27,771 nucleotides of DNA, taken from assembly GCA_011371325.1 (NCBI GenBank), contig DRQV01000078.1:1-27771 (forward strand). The letters run 5' to 3'. The position numbers were made by a program, and so were the translations under genes. This document shows, one piece after another, positions 1-8,145 of the stretch. Positions within the stretch are counted from its first letter, which is position 1, and every line of letters begins with the position of its first letter. Under the pieces are notes generated by a model that searched no databases, was not told where the DNA came from, and was given only the letters and a program-made list of their open reading frames with translations. This DNA is from Thioploca sp. (lineage in GTDB: Bacteria; Pseudomonadota; Gammaproteobacteria; Beggiatoales; Beggiatoaceae).

Positions 1-1069
1 AAACTTTATCAATATTTAAAACATCGGTATTAATAGTTAAATTCCCGGCATTTCCAGAACCAAAGGTTTTGGATGATATAGCAAGTTTATTAGTATTACC
101 ACTAATATTAATTTTTTTATTCATTTTAATATCAATCAATTGACCATTTTGTTCGGCCAAAGTGTTCGCCTGCAATACTGAGTCAGTCATGACGAATTGT
201 TCACCACGAATAAAGATACTACCACTACCAGCTCCACTGACATCAAATAAGCTATTAGTAGTAGTAATTTTGCCTCCCGCCATATTAAATTCTAAGTCAG
301 TATTATTGAGGATAACTTCACCTTTGGAAGCTACACTAGCTATATTTATTCTACCACCTTGAGCAGATAACCAAGAACTTGCACTACTTGCTATTTTATC
401 ATCTTGAATAACTTCTGCTTGACCATTGAATGCTAAATTTCCACCAATCAACGATAATGTTTCACCATAAGGTACGGTAAGTTGGCTATCTTGAGTAGTA
501 ATAGATTGTGGTATACTTAAAAATCCAAACGCTTCAACTGGAGCGATACTCAATGAACTCTCTTTGGCTAAATCAACTTGAAATTTTTTGTCACCTAATC
601 TCAAGTAATTAGCAGTGCTGGCGTGAAAGCTTCCTTGTATGTCTAATTTAGCGTTAGAACCAAACATAATTCCATGTGGATTTAGGAAATAAAAATCAGC
701 ATTAGGAATTGTAGAACGAATCAAACCGTCGATATTAGAAGGCTTATCACCAGTTACCCGACTAATAACATTATTTATATCATTAGAACCTGAAAAAATA
801 GCGGATTCATGACTTTGTAAATTGAAATCTTGAAAACTATGGAAGAGATTATTGCCATATTGTTGACCTAAATCAGATGTAATTTGAAATTCAGGCCCAG
901 ATAAATTTACTGATTTACCAAGAGAACCATCAGTAATTACTTCTGCAACTACAGAATAATGGAGTAACATTATGCTCAATATCAAATTTACTTTACAACT
1001 GCTTATTAATATTGAGTTTTTATCAATCTTAGGTTTTTTGTAACCATTTAAATTTATTCGCTTTGACAT
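1..1069 (-). CDS. Two-partner-secretion (TPS) exoprotein, haemagglutinin-like, 3'-truncated by the window edge
   Basis: The reverse strand is open from an ATG at 1069 to the window edge, giving about 356 residues of a longer protein. A GGGGA ribosome binding site lies about 6 nt before the ATG. The N-terminus has a basic stretch and a hydrophobic segment ending near VVA-EVITDG, which fits a signal peptide. The haemagglutination-activity (TPS) domain follows, with DLGQQYGNNLFHSF, VISRVTG, the family motif NPHGIMFG and GSFHAS. After about residue 220 come short beta-helix repeats. Such proteins are exported by Sec and then cross the outer membrane through a TpsB partner, which is not in this window. 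It closely resembles the exoproteins at 3495 and 12780 but lies in the opposite orientation. The role is probably surface adhesion or biofilm; the ligand is unknown. Confidence 0.88.
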   Translation of the reverse strand, partial: MSKRINLNGYKKPKIDKNSILISSCKVNLILSIMLLHYSVVAEVITDGSLGKSVNLSGPEFQITSDLGQQYGNNLFHSFQDFNLQSHESAIFSGSNDINNVISRVTGDKPSNIDGLIRSTIPNADFYFLNPHGIMFGSNAKLDIQGSFHASTANYLRLGDKKFQVDLAKESSLSIAPVEAFGFLSIPQSITTQDSQLTVPYGETLSLIGGNLAFNGQAEVIQDDKIASSASSWLSAQGGRINIASVASKGEVILNNTDLEFNMAGGKITTTNSLFDVSGAGSGSIFIRGEQFVMTDSVLQANTLAEQNGQLIDIKMNKKINISGNTNKLAISSKTFGSGNAGNLTINTDVLNIDKV

Positions 1070-1195
1070 TTAATTTCCCCAATTATTATAAAGTCCAACT
1101 ACATATTACCAAATAATTAAATATTAACCTAAATTTTATTTATGAACATAATCTTTAAATATCCTTACTCTAAATTTATACAAAGTTTGATAGAC

Positions 1196-1225
1196 TTGAC
1201 TAATAAAGTACTTTCTAAGTATAAT
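1196..1225 (+). promoter_or_regulatory. Sigma-70-type promoter for DUF4845-rnc-era
   Basis: TTGACT at 1196-1201 and a perfect TATAAT at 1220-1225 are separated by 18 nt. Transcription would begin near 1232. That leaves a leader of about 45 nt before the ATG at 1278, but only about 13 nt before the alternative ATG at 1245, which is one reason for preferring 1278. The call rests on box matches only. Confidence 0.6.
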
Positions 1226-1277
1226 AACAAACTGCATAACTTTCATGATTAAAATATACCCTAATTGGAAAATATTT

Positions 1278-1652
1278 ATGAATATCAATCAACAACGTGG
1301 TTCTGGATCATCATTTTTATTATTGTCTATAATAATAATTTCTTCATTAGTGTTTTTCTTCAAATTATTTCCAATCTATATGGAAAATTGGAATGTCTCT
1401 AGTGCGTTAGAAAAAGTTGCAGAAGAACAAAATGTGACTCAGAAAGTAGATAGAGAAATATACCAACTATTTCTTAGTTTTTTAAGCAAAAAAGATGTTA
1501 AGTTATTTAATAGAGATAATATCAAGCAATTTGTTAATATTGAAAGAAGAGGGCAAAGCATTGAAATAACAGTTGAATATGAACAAACTAAACCGTTGAT
1601 GGCTAATGTTTCATTTTTGGTTCAATTTAAAAATACTGTAGAGATACCTTGA
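1278..1652 (+). CDS. DUF4845 family membrane-anchored protein
   Basis: This 124-residue protein has a short N-terminus (MNINQQRGSGSSF), one hydrophobic segment at about residues 12-30, and a soluble remainder. It fits DUF4845, a small single-pass protein of unknown function that in many gammaproteobacteria sits directly before rnc. An in-frame ATG at 1245 would add 11 residues, but it has no ribosome binding site and lies almost on the predicted transcription start. A GGA lies about 9 nt before 1278, and the QRG-hydrophobic start is typical of the family. Its TGA stop overlaps the TTG start of rnc by 4 nt, suggesting translational coupling. The usual upstream neighbours lepA and lepB are absent. 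No enzymatic motif is visible. Confidence 0.75.
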   Translation: MNINQQRGSGSSFLLLSIIIISSLVFFFKLFPIYMENWNVSSALEKVAEEQNVTQKVDREIYQLFLSFLSKKDVKLFNRDNIKQFVNIERRGQSIEITVEYEQTKPLMANVSFLVQFKNTVEIP

Positions 1653-2314
1653 ATTATTCTTATCTATGCCAAGCTTTGGCTTATAATTTCAAAAATGAAC
1701 AAAATTTGGTAACTGCCTTAACACATCGCAGTGCTGGCAGTTTAAACAATGAACGCTTAGAATTTTTAGGCGATGCTTTGCTAAGTTGTATTATAGCAAA
1801 AACATTGTTTGACCAGTTTCCGAATGCAAATGAAGGTGAACTTACCCGTTTACGAGCAAATTTAGTTAAGCGAGATGCTTTGGTTAAAATTGCTCATCAA
1901 ATTGATTTAGGAAAATATTTACTGCTTGGTAGTGGTGAGTTGAAAACTGGAGGTGAGCAACGGGCTTCGATTTTATCAGATGCAGTTGAAGCAGTGATAG
2001 GAGCTATTTATTTAGATAGTGATATTAACACTTGTCAAGCAATAGTAATAAAATTGTGGAAAAATTTATTAAAAAATTTACCCGAACAAATTAAAGACCC
2101 TAAAACTCGCTTACAAGAATATTTACAATCTCAACAAAAACCTTTGCCTGATTATAGAGTATTAAATATTAAGGGTAGTCCCCATGCCCAAATATTTGAA
2201 GTTAAATGTATAATAGCGGGGTTAATAAAACCTACCTATGGTAATGGTGAAACTCGGCGTAGAGCTGAACAATCTGCGGCTGCAAAAGCCTTGAGTGTGT
2301 TAAATGTTAAATGA
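1649..2314 (+). CDS. rnc: Ribonuclease III
   Basis: RNase III cuts double-stranded RNA, including the rRNA precursor and structured mRNAs. The 221-residue length is normal (E. coli about 226). The catalytic domain carries the signature NERLEFLGDALL near residues 34-45, with its metal-binding Glu and Asp, and the second acidic pair in DAVEAVIGAIYLD near residues 111-123. The C-terminal double-stranded RNA-binding domain runs from about residue 150 (DPKTRLQEYLQ) to the end, with GNGETRRRAEQSAAAKAL as its final helix. The start is a TTG that overlaps the upstream stop by 4 nt. The 3' end overlaps the ATG of era by 11 nt, so the three genes are probably co-transcribed and coupled. All key residues are present. 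Confidence 0.96.
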   Translation: MNYSYLCQALAYNFKNEQNLVTALTHRSAGSLNNERLEFLGDALLSCIIAKTLFDQFPNANEGELTRLRANLVKRDALVKIAHQIDLGKYLLLGSGELKTGGEQRASILSDAVEAVIGAIYLDSDINTCQAIVIKLWKNLLKNLPEQIKDPKTRLQEYLQSQQKPLPDYRVLNIKGSPHAQIFEVKCIIAGLIKPTYGNGETRRRAEQSAAAKALSVLNVK

Positions 2315-3203
2315 AGGATGTTGTGGTTATGTAGCCATTATTGGTCGACCAAATGTTGGTAAATCAACTTTACTTAATTATTTACTCGGTCAAAAAATTA
2401 GTATAACTTCTCGTAAACCTCAAACTACTCGTCATAGTTTACTTGGCATTAAAACCAAAAATAATAATCAAATTATATATATAGATACTCCAGGATTACA
2501 TCAACGCATGTATAATGCGATGAACCGTTATTTAAATCGAGCTGTTATAAATAGTATAGAAGGAGTTGATGTTATTGTTTGGTTAGTTGAGGCATTGCAA
2601 TGGACCAATGAAGATAATTATGTATCAAAAGCTTTAGAAAAAACCTCAGTTCCAGTAATTTTAGCTGTTAATAAAATTGACAAAATTTCTAACAGAAATA
2701 CTTTATTGCCATATATACAAAAAGTTACTGTTAAGCATAATTTTACTGAAATCTTTCCTATTTCGGCATTAAAAGATCAAAATTTAGAACGGCTTGAAAC
2801 TAAGATAGTTAATTTGTTACCAAATGGTATCCCATTATTTCCAGAAGAACAAATTACCGATCGTTCAGAGAAATTTATATTTTCTGAAATAGTGCGTGAA
2901 AAATTAGTACGTCGTTTAGGAGATGAATTGCCTTATCGTTTAACAGTCCAAATAGAACAGTTTAAAAAATTGCCTAAAATAACTAATATTAGTGCATTGA
3001 TTTGGGTAGAAACTGATGGTCAAAAGGGAATTGTGATTGGAAAAAAAGGTCAGATTTTAAAATCAGTTGGTAAAGAAGCTCGAGAAGACATGGAAGCATG
3101 GCTTAATAATAAAGTTTTTTTGCAATTGTGGGTTAAGGTAAAACAAGGTTGGTGTGATGACGAAAGAGCTTTACAGCAGTTGGGTTATTCTTTTGAACAT
3201 TAA
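2304..3203 (+). CDS. era: GTPase Era
   Basis: Era is an essential GTPase that binds the 3' end of 16S rRNA and assists maturation of the small ribosomal subunit. The 299 residues match the family (about 300). The G domain shows G1 GRPNVGKST, a G2 Thr within SRKPQTTRH, G3 DTPG, G4 NKID and G5 SALK. A KH RNA-binding domain occupies about residues 200-290, with the GIVIGKKGQILKSVGKEAR loop and helix. The gene overlaps rnc by 11 nt, as is common. It is followed by an unrelated exoprotein gene rather than recO or pdxJ, so the conserved gene string ends here. Confidence 0.97.
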   Translation: MLNEGCCGYVAIIGRPNVGKSTLLNYLLGQKISITSRKPQTTRHSLLGIKTKNNNQIIYIDTPGLHQRMYNAMNRYLNRAVINSIEGVDVIVWLVEALQWTNEDNYVSKALEKTSVPVILAVNKIDKISNRNTLLPYIQKVTVKHNFTEIFPISALKDQNLERLETKIVNLLPNGIPLFPEEQITDRSEKFIFSEIVREKLVRRLGDELPYRLTVQIEQFKKLPKITNISALIWVETDGQKGIVIGKKGQILKSVGKEAREDMEAWLNNKVFLQLWVKVKQGWCDDERALQQLGYSFEH

Positions 3204-3239
3204 CTACTATTCTGACTGAAAATTAGTATTTGGGCAGAG

Positions 3240-3256
3240 GATAATTAGAAATTATC
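3240..3256. other. Short inverted repeat downstream of era
   Basis: GATAATT at 3240-3246 and AATTATC at 3250-3256 form a 7-bp stem with a 3-nt AGA loop. Weaker pairing (GGCA with TTGCT) extends outward. It lies 37 nt after the era stop and could end or stabilise the transcript, but it is AT-rich and lacks a clear T run, so a terminator call is weak. Confidence 0.25.
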
Positions 3257-3406
3257 ATTCTTGCTCAAACCAATATTGAATAATTACTCCGGTTATAGAA
3301 CTATCGGATGTTTTCACTTTAATACATATCTCCCATCAATATTTTTAATTTCGATATATCTTGCCAACAATCTAAATATTTAAGTAGTTTAAATTATTAA
3401 TATTGC

Positions 3407-3435
3407 TTGAAATATATATGTTCGTGAACTAATAT
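3407..3435 (+). promoter_or_regulatory. Possible promoter of the second TPS exoprotein
   Basis: TTGAAA at 3407-3412 and TAATAT at 3430-3435 are 17 nt apart, about 60 nt before the ATG at 3495. A small inverted repeat, GTTC-GT-GAAC, sits at the end of the spacer and could be an operator. In such AT-rich DNA, chance matches are frequent. Confidence 0.3.
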
Positions 3436-3494
3436 TAGTATTAACTATTCTGAAACTTTTGTTAAGGAATTTTAATATAACAAGGAATATAATT

Positions 3495-6101
3495 ATGAAA
3501 TATTTACTTATTTTAGTATTATTTAACACTAATCTATATGCAGAAATTATATTAGACAATACTCTCAATGATGGTATTTTAAATGGGCCTGACTATGCGA
3601 TTGGAGCAGAATTAGGACAACAATATGGAAATAACTTGTTTCATAGTTTTGCTCAATTTAATTTAAACTCTAATGAAAGTGCTACCTTTTCTGGTCCTGA
3701 TAATATTAATAATATTATTAGCAGAGTCACTGGTGGTTCAATTTCTAATATCGATGGTACATTAACTAATACTATTCCAAATTCTAATTTTTATTTAATT
3801 AATCCGGCTGGTCTAATATTTGGCCCAAATGCAGTGTTAGATATGCAAGGTTCTTTTCACGCTAGTAGTGCTGATATTTTATATCTACAAGATGGTGGAC
3901 AATTTAATGCTAGCAATCCACAAAATAGTAATTTGACTGTTGCTCCAGTGGCAGATTTTGGGTTTTTAACTAATTCACCAGCCGCATTATCAATTGAAAA
4001 TAATAGAAAAATTGCTACTCCAATCGGTAAAACTTTTTCACTTATTGGTGGAGATATCAATATCCATAAAAGTAGAATTACAGCTGCATCCGGAAAAATT
4101 AATATTGTAAGCGTTGCAGGTAAAGATAAGATTTCTGCATTATCACCAACATCTAACCAAGCTGGTAATATAACAATACATAATTCACTAATTACTGTAA
4201 GTGGTGGTGATAGTTCTGGAGGTATTTTTATTCAGGCTGAAAAATTATTAATAGAAAATGAGAGCATAATAGCTGCTAATACTAGAAATGCTAATGATGC
4301 TGGTAATATTAATATAAAGGCAAATGAATTGCTATTAACTGGAGCTAGTAGATTGATGAGTTCTACTACTGCTTCTGGCGATGGTGGCAATATAACTCTT
4401 AATGTTAAAGGTATTACCGAATTTTCCGGTGATAAAATTAAAACTAATGGCTCTTTTTCAGCTTCTGGAATTAATACTTCAGCAAGAAGTAGTGGTAATG
4501 CTGGTAAGGTTAATATAAAAACTGGTAGTTTAAAATTAGCTGATGGTGCTTCTATTAATGCTACTGTATATAATTCCGGTCAAGGTGGTAATATTTATAT
4601 TAAAGCTACTGGAAATATTAATCTTTCTGGTATTGGTAATCTAAAACAAGGTAGTTCAATTGCAGCAAATACTAGAGGTAAAGCAGGTGATGCTGGTACT
4701 GGTGGTGAAATCACAATGGAAGCTAAAAATATTCGACTTAATGATGGAGCTTTAATAGGATCTAATGCTATTGGAACTGGTCAAGGTGGAAAGATTGTAA
4801 TGAAGGCTGACAGTATTACTTTGACTGGCAATGATAAGAGAGGAGTTAATAGTGGAATTTCAAGCATAGCTTATAGCTCTGGAGATGGTGGCACGATCAC
4901 ATTGACAGCCAAACAGTTAAATATTTTAAATGGCACTAATGTAAATGTCTTGAGTGGCGGAACAGGCCAAGGTGGTAATATCAATATTCAAGCTGACAAT
5001 ATAAAACTTACAGGTATTAATGCTGCTAAAAATGGTAGTCGTATAGTAGCCAATGCTCAAGGCAAAGCTATAAATGCTGGTGATGGTGGTACGATTAAAA
5101 TATCAGCTAAAAACCTGCAATTATCAGATGGTGCTCAGATAGGAACTGCCACTTTTGGGTCTGGTCAAGGTGGGATTATCATAGTTGATGTAGAAACTGC
5201 CAATATCTCCGGTAAAGATCAAAGTAAAAATACTTATCGTAGTGGAATTATTACTGAATCTGCAACTGAAAAAAGTGGTAATGCTGGGACTATTATATTA
5301 ACAGCAAATAGCCTAAATTTAGATACTGAAGCTTTGATAACTACTAAAACTTTTGGAACAGGAACTGGTGGTAATATGACCATCCAGACAGAAACTCTGC
5401 GTTTAAGTAATAATAGCCTTATCAGTGCTCGTAGTGAAGGTTCTGGTAATGCTGGTCAAATTCAATTAACAATTGGCAATAAATTATATCTAACTGATAG
5501 CATTATTGAAACCTCGGCTATTCAGGCTGATGGTGGTAATATGTCTATAAATTCATTAGGTTATGTTTATTTATCCAATAGTCAAATTTCTACCAGTGTA
5601 AATGAAAATTTTGGAAATGGCGGTAATATTACTTTACAACCAGAGTTTGTGGTATTAAATCAAGGGAAAATTTTTGCCAAAGCTAAGAAAGGAGCTGGTG
5701 GCAATATTAATATTTTAACTAATGGAATTTATAATTTTAATAAGGTTCCAATTTCTGAAGTTATTAGTGCATCTTCAGAATTTGGGTTAGACGGTATAGT
5801 AGCTATTGAGACTCCAGATGAAAATTTGGCTGAAAGTTTATACATAATGTCAGATAGTTTTTCTGATGCAAGTGGACTGCTTAATACGCCTTGTAGCCAC
5901 CGTATTGCCACTAATTTAAGTAGTTTTACCATTAAAGTTAGTGAAGGAGTTCCATCATCATTTGCTGATTATTTACCAAGTGGGCCGTTATTGGCGGAAC
6001 AATTAGATATGAAAGCTCAACTTTCTATGAACTGGACACCACCAACTAATATATATAAAGTTAAATCTTCTTGTTCCTTATCTGGACAGTTAATGATTTA
6101 A
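3495..6101 (+). CDS. TPS exoprotein, haemagglutinin-like with beta-helix repeats
   Basis: This is an 868-residue secreted protein. The chosen ATG follows AAGGA at 8 nt spacing and opens directly onto a signal peptide (MKYLLILVLFNTNLYA, cleavage before EI). The in-frame ATG at 3459 would put 12 extra residues before it and has no such site. The TPS domain covers about residues 18-250, with LGQQYGNNLFHSF, IISRVTGGS and NPAGLIFGPNA. The middle is a long run of imperfect repeats of the type GDGGTITLTAK and GQGGNINIQAD, as in right-handed beta-helix adhesins. The C-terminus carries a Cys-containing segment (LLNTPCSHR, later SSCSLSG) found in this exoprotein type. The protein should be threaded through a TpsB pore that is not encoded nearby. 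Its biological target cannot be read from the sequence. Confidence 0.92.
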   Translation: MKYLLILVLFNTNLYAEIILDNTLNDGILNGPDYAIGAELGQQYGNNLFHSFAQFNLNSNESATFSGPDNINNIISRVTGGSISNIDGTLTNTIPNSNFYLINPAGLIFGPNAVLDMQGSFHASSADILYLQDGGQFNASNPQNSNLTVAPVADFGFLTNSPAALSIENNRKIATPIGKTFSLIGGDINIHKSRITAASGKINIVSVAGKDKISALSPTSNQAGNITIHNSLITVSGGDSSGGIFIQAEKLLIENESIIAANTRNANDAGNINIKANELLLTGASRLMSSTTASGDGGNITLNVKGITEFSGDKIKTNGSFSASGINTSARSSGNAGKVNIKTGSLKLADGASINATVYNSGQGGNIYIKATGNINLSGIGNLKQGSSIAANTRGKAGDAGTGGEITMEAKNIRLNDGALIGSNAIGTGQGGKIVMKADSITLTGNDKRGVNSGISSIAYSSGDGGTITLTAKQLNILNGTNVNVLSGGTGQGGNINIQADNIKLTGINAAKNGSRIVANAQGKAINAGDGGTIKISAKNLQLSDGAQIGTATFGSGQGGIIIVDVETANISGKDQSKNTYRSGIITESATEKSGNAGTIILTANSLNLDTEALITTKTFGTGTGGNMTIQTETLRLSNNSLISARSEGSGNAGQIQLTIGNKLYLTDSIIETSAIQADGGNMSINSLGYVYLSNSQISTSVNENFGNGGNITLQPEFVVLNQGKIFAKAKKGAGGNINILTNGIYNFNKVPISEVISASSEFGLDGIVAIETPDENLAESLYIMSDSFSDASGLLNTPCSHRIATNLSSFTIKVSEGVPSSFADYLPSGPLLAEQLDMKAQLSMNWTPPTNIYKVKSSCSLSGQLMI

Positions 6102-6226
6102 GTTACACAAGCATAAGATAAATAAAAAGTACAACCATTCCTAAATAACATGATTATTTGTAGGGGTCTTGTGGTTAGTTTATTTTCTGCATATTCAACT
6201 TTTTATCCAAACTAAGAATATATTAT

Positions 6227-7273
6227 ATGAGCTTAGTCAATGTTCATAATGAATGGGATCCACTAGAGGAAGTCATCGTTGGTACAGCCATTAATGCCCG
6301 GTTGCCAAAGCCGGATATTAGTGTACACGCAATAGATTTTCCGGAACTTGAAAAACAAGGGGATATTCCTTTCGGTGCTTTTCCTTCTTATGTAATTAAT
6401 GAAACTGAAGAAGATTTACAAACATTTATAGAAACTTTACGAAAACTTGGAATTAAAGTTCGTCGCCCAAAAGTGATTGATCATGCTAAAGTTTTTAAGA
6501 CAACTGATTGGGAAACAGATGGTTTATACAATTATTGTCCAAGGGATATTATTTTAACCATTGGAAATATGATAATAGAAGTCCCCTCTCCTTTACGTTC
6601 CCGTTTTTTGGAAACTTTTGCCTACAAAGAAATATTTATTGACTATTTACAATCAGGTAGCCGTTGGATTGCCGCTCCCAAACCACAATTATTAGATGAT
6701 TGTTATGATACACCAAATGGCTTTGAAATTTGTTTGACAAATGCAGAACCACTTTTTGATGCTGCAAATATTTTAAGAATAGGCAAAGATATTCTCTATC
6801 TCATTTCCAATTCTGGCAATGAACTAGGTGCTAAATGGTTGCAATCCACCTTAGGAAGTGAGTATCGGGTACATACTTCCTATAATCTATACAATCACAA
6901 GTATATTGATACGACGTTTACCTTTCTTCGTCCTGGTTTGGTAATTATCAATCCCCAACGGGTTAATTCTCAAAACATACCACCTTTAATAAAAAATTGG
7001 GAACAAATAGAATGTCCAGAGATGATTGATGTTGGTTATGTAGGAAAAATACCGTTATCTACTACTTGGATTGGTATGAATTTTATCATGATTAATCCAA
7101 ATCTTGCCATCGTGGAAAAAAGGCAAATTCACCTGATTAAAATGCTTGAAAAATATAAAATAGAAGTTATTCCACTCCAATTGCGTCATCCTCGAACCCT
7201 TGGAGGTGGATTCCATTGTGCTACAATTGATGTTTGTAGAAAGGGAGAATTAGAAGATTATTTTAATTATTGA
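6227..7273 (+). CDS. Arginine:glycine amidinotransferase (AGAT) homologue with an altered catalytic residue
   Basis: The family moves the amidino group of arginine to an amine acceptor; with glycine this gives guanidinoacetate, the creatine precursor. The 348 residues align from memory with mature animal AGAT nearly end to end: NEWDPLEEVIVGTA at the start, PRDI, RSRF and APKP in the middle, LFDAANILRIGKDI, and LGGGFHCATIDVCRKG at the end. The catalytic Cys is C331 and the triad Asp is D178. Where animal AGAT has the catalytic His (MHIDATF), this protein reads KYIDTTF, with Tyr at 226. That is a single C-to-T difference in a His codon and may abolish or change activity. A GAMT-type methyltransferase follows after 35 nt. 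Related enzymes (CyrA, SxtG, StrB) use other acceptors, so glycine is likely but not proven. The ribosome binding site is weak. Confidence 0.85.
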   Translation: MSLVNVHNEWDPLEEVIVGTAINARLPKPDISVHAIDFPELEKQGDIPFGAFPSYVINETEEDLQTFIETLRKLGIKVRRPKVIDHAKVFKTTDWETDGLYNYCPRDIILTIGNMIIEVPSPLRSRFLETFAYKEIFIDYLQSGSRWIAAPKPQLLDDCYDTPNGFEICLTNAEPLFDAANILRIGKDILYLISNSGNELGAKWLQSTLGSEYRVHTSYNLYNHKYIDTTFTFLRPGLVIINPQRVNSQNIPPLIKNWEQIECPEMIDVGYVGKIPLSTTWIGMNFIMINPNLAIVEKRQIHLIKMLEKYKIEVIPLQLRHPRTLGGGFHCATIDVCRKGELEDYFNY

Positions 7274-7308
7274 AATACTATAGTAATTTAAAGAAAAATA
7301 TCTAAAAT

Positions 7309-8008
7309 ATGGCAAATTTAAATAAAAGTGGTTACCATGGTTTAGAAGAAAAACTATGTTATGACAGGTGGCATGATAAAAAGGAAATACTTACTGAAAA
7401 TGCTTTGATTATAGAAGGTCATCCAGTCATGGAACGTTGGGAAACACCTTATATGAAAATATTTGCCTCTGTGGTGACTCGTAATGGTGGCCGGATATTA
7501 GAATGTGGTTTTGGCATGGGAATTTCTGCTTACGCTATCCAATCTTATTGTCCAACGGAACATGTCATTATTGAATTCAATGATGATGTCTTCAAAAGAT
7601 TAATGCTATTTAAACATAAAGCTCAAAATAAAGTCACTCCAATTTTGGGACTAGCTTATGAGACAGTACTTTCACTAGAACCAAAATCATTTGATGGAAT
7701 TTTTTATGACACTTATCCTTTGAATGCAGAAGAACAACATACTCATCAATTTTATTAAAAATGCCTACCAATTACTAAAGTCAGATGGCATACTGACTTA
7801 CTGCAATCTAACCTCAACTGGCGTTCTCAAAAATAATTATGATTCATGGGAAGCGTTATTTAATGAAACTCAAATTCCCCATCTTATTGCCGCTGGTGTT
7901 CCTGAAGATGATATTAAGGGATTTATAGTTTTCAAAGTTTCACCTCCAATAACTTGTCGATATTTTCAACACAAAACAGCTATGATTCCTATCATAGTGA
8001 AAGGATAA
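7309..8008 (+). pseudogene. Guanidinoacetate N-methyltransferase (GAMT) homologue, split by a frameshift
   Basis: GAMT methylates guanidinoacetate with SAM to give creatine. Two frames together encode about 232 residues, close to the 236 of animal GAMT. Frame 1 (7309-7758) carries GHPVMERWETPYM, the SAM loop GGRILECGFGMG, IIEFND and YDTYPLNAEEQHTHQF. Frame 2 resumes at about 7751 with FIKNAYQLL, GILTYCNLTS, ETQIP and CRYF, and stops at 8008. The break is at the animal HTHQFNFIKN motif. Frame 1 meets TAA at 7756-7758 just after HTHQF, and the reading frame must move by +1 (net -5 relative to the expected codons). A CAATTTAATTTTATTAAA ancestor losing one of its two tandem AATTT units gives exactly the observed bases. 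It may be a pseudogene, a phase-variable gene or a sequencing error. Everything else looks intact and undecayed. Confidence 0.85.
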
Positions 8009-8145
8009 TATTTAATTTGTAATAAGATATATAGCAAATCTGATGTAAAATATTTAATTGATTATAATAGCTTTGTTTACAAGTAATTTCCATTTGTTTG
8101 AATTTACTGCTAGACAATATTGATTCAATTTTTTAAGAGTAATTT

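Noticed and set aside
162..362. Plus-strand open frame of 66 codons
   Set aside because: It is antisense to the TPS exoprotein on the minus strand, has no ribosome binding site, and its sequence is a mirror of the repeat codons.
1085..1110. Minus-strand TTGGTA-N16-TATAAT as promoter of the first TPS gene
   Set aside because: Transcription would begin only about 10 nt before the ATG, inside the ribosome binding site, so a working promoter here is doubtful.
4200..5700. Regularly spaced repeats in the TPS gene as a possible CRISPR array
   Set aside because: The repeats are imperfect, in frame and encode Gly-Gly-Asn-Ile type beta-helix units.
7740..7760. Programmed +1 frameshift in the GAMT homologue as the main explanation
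   Set aside because: The TTT-T slip site is common in AT-rich DNA and no stimulatory structure is evident; the missing two residues fit a 5-bp deletion better. Kept only as an alternative.
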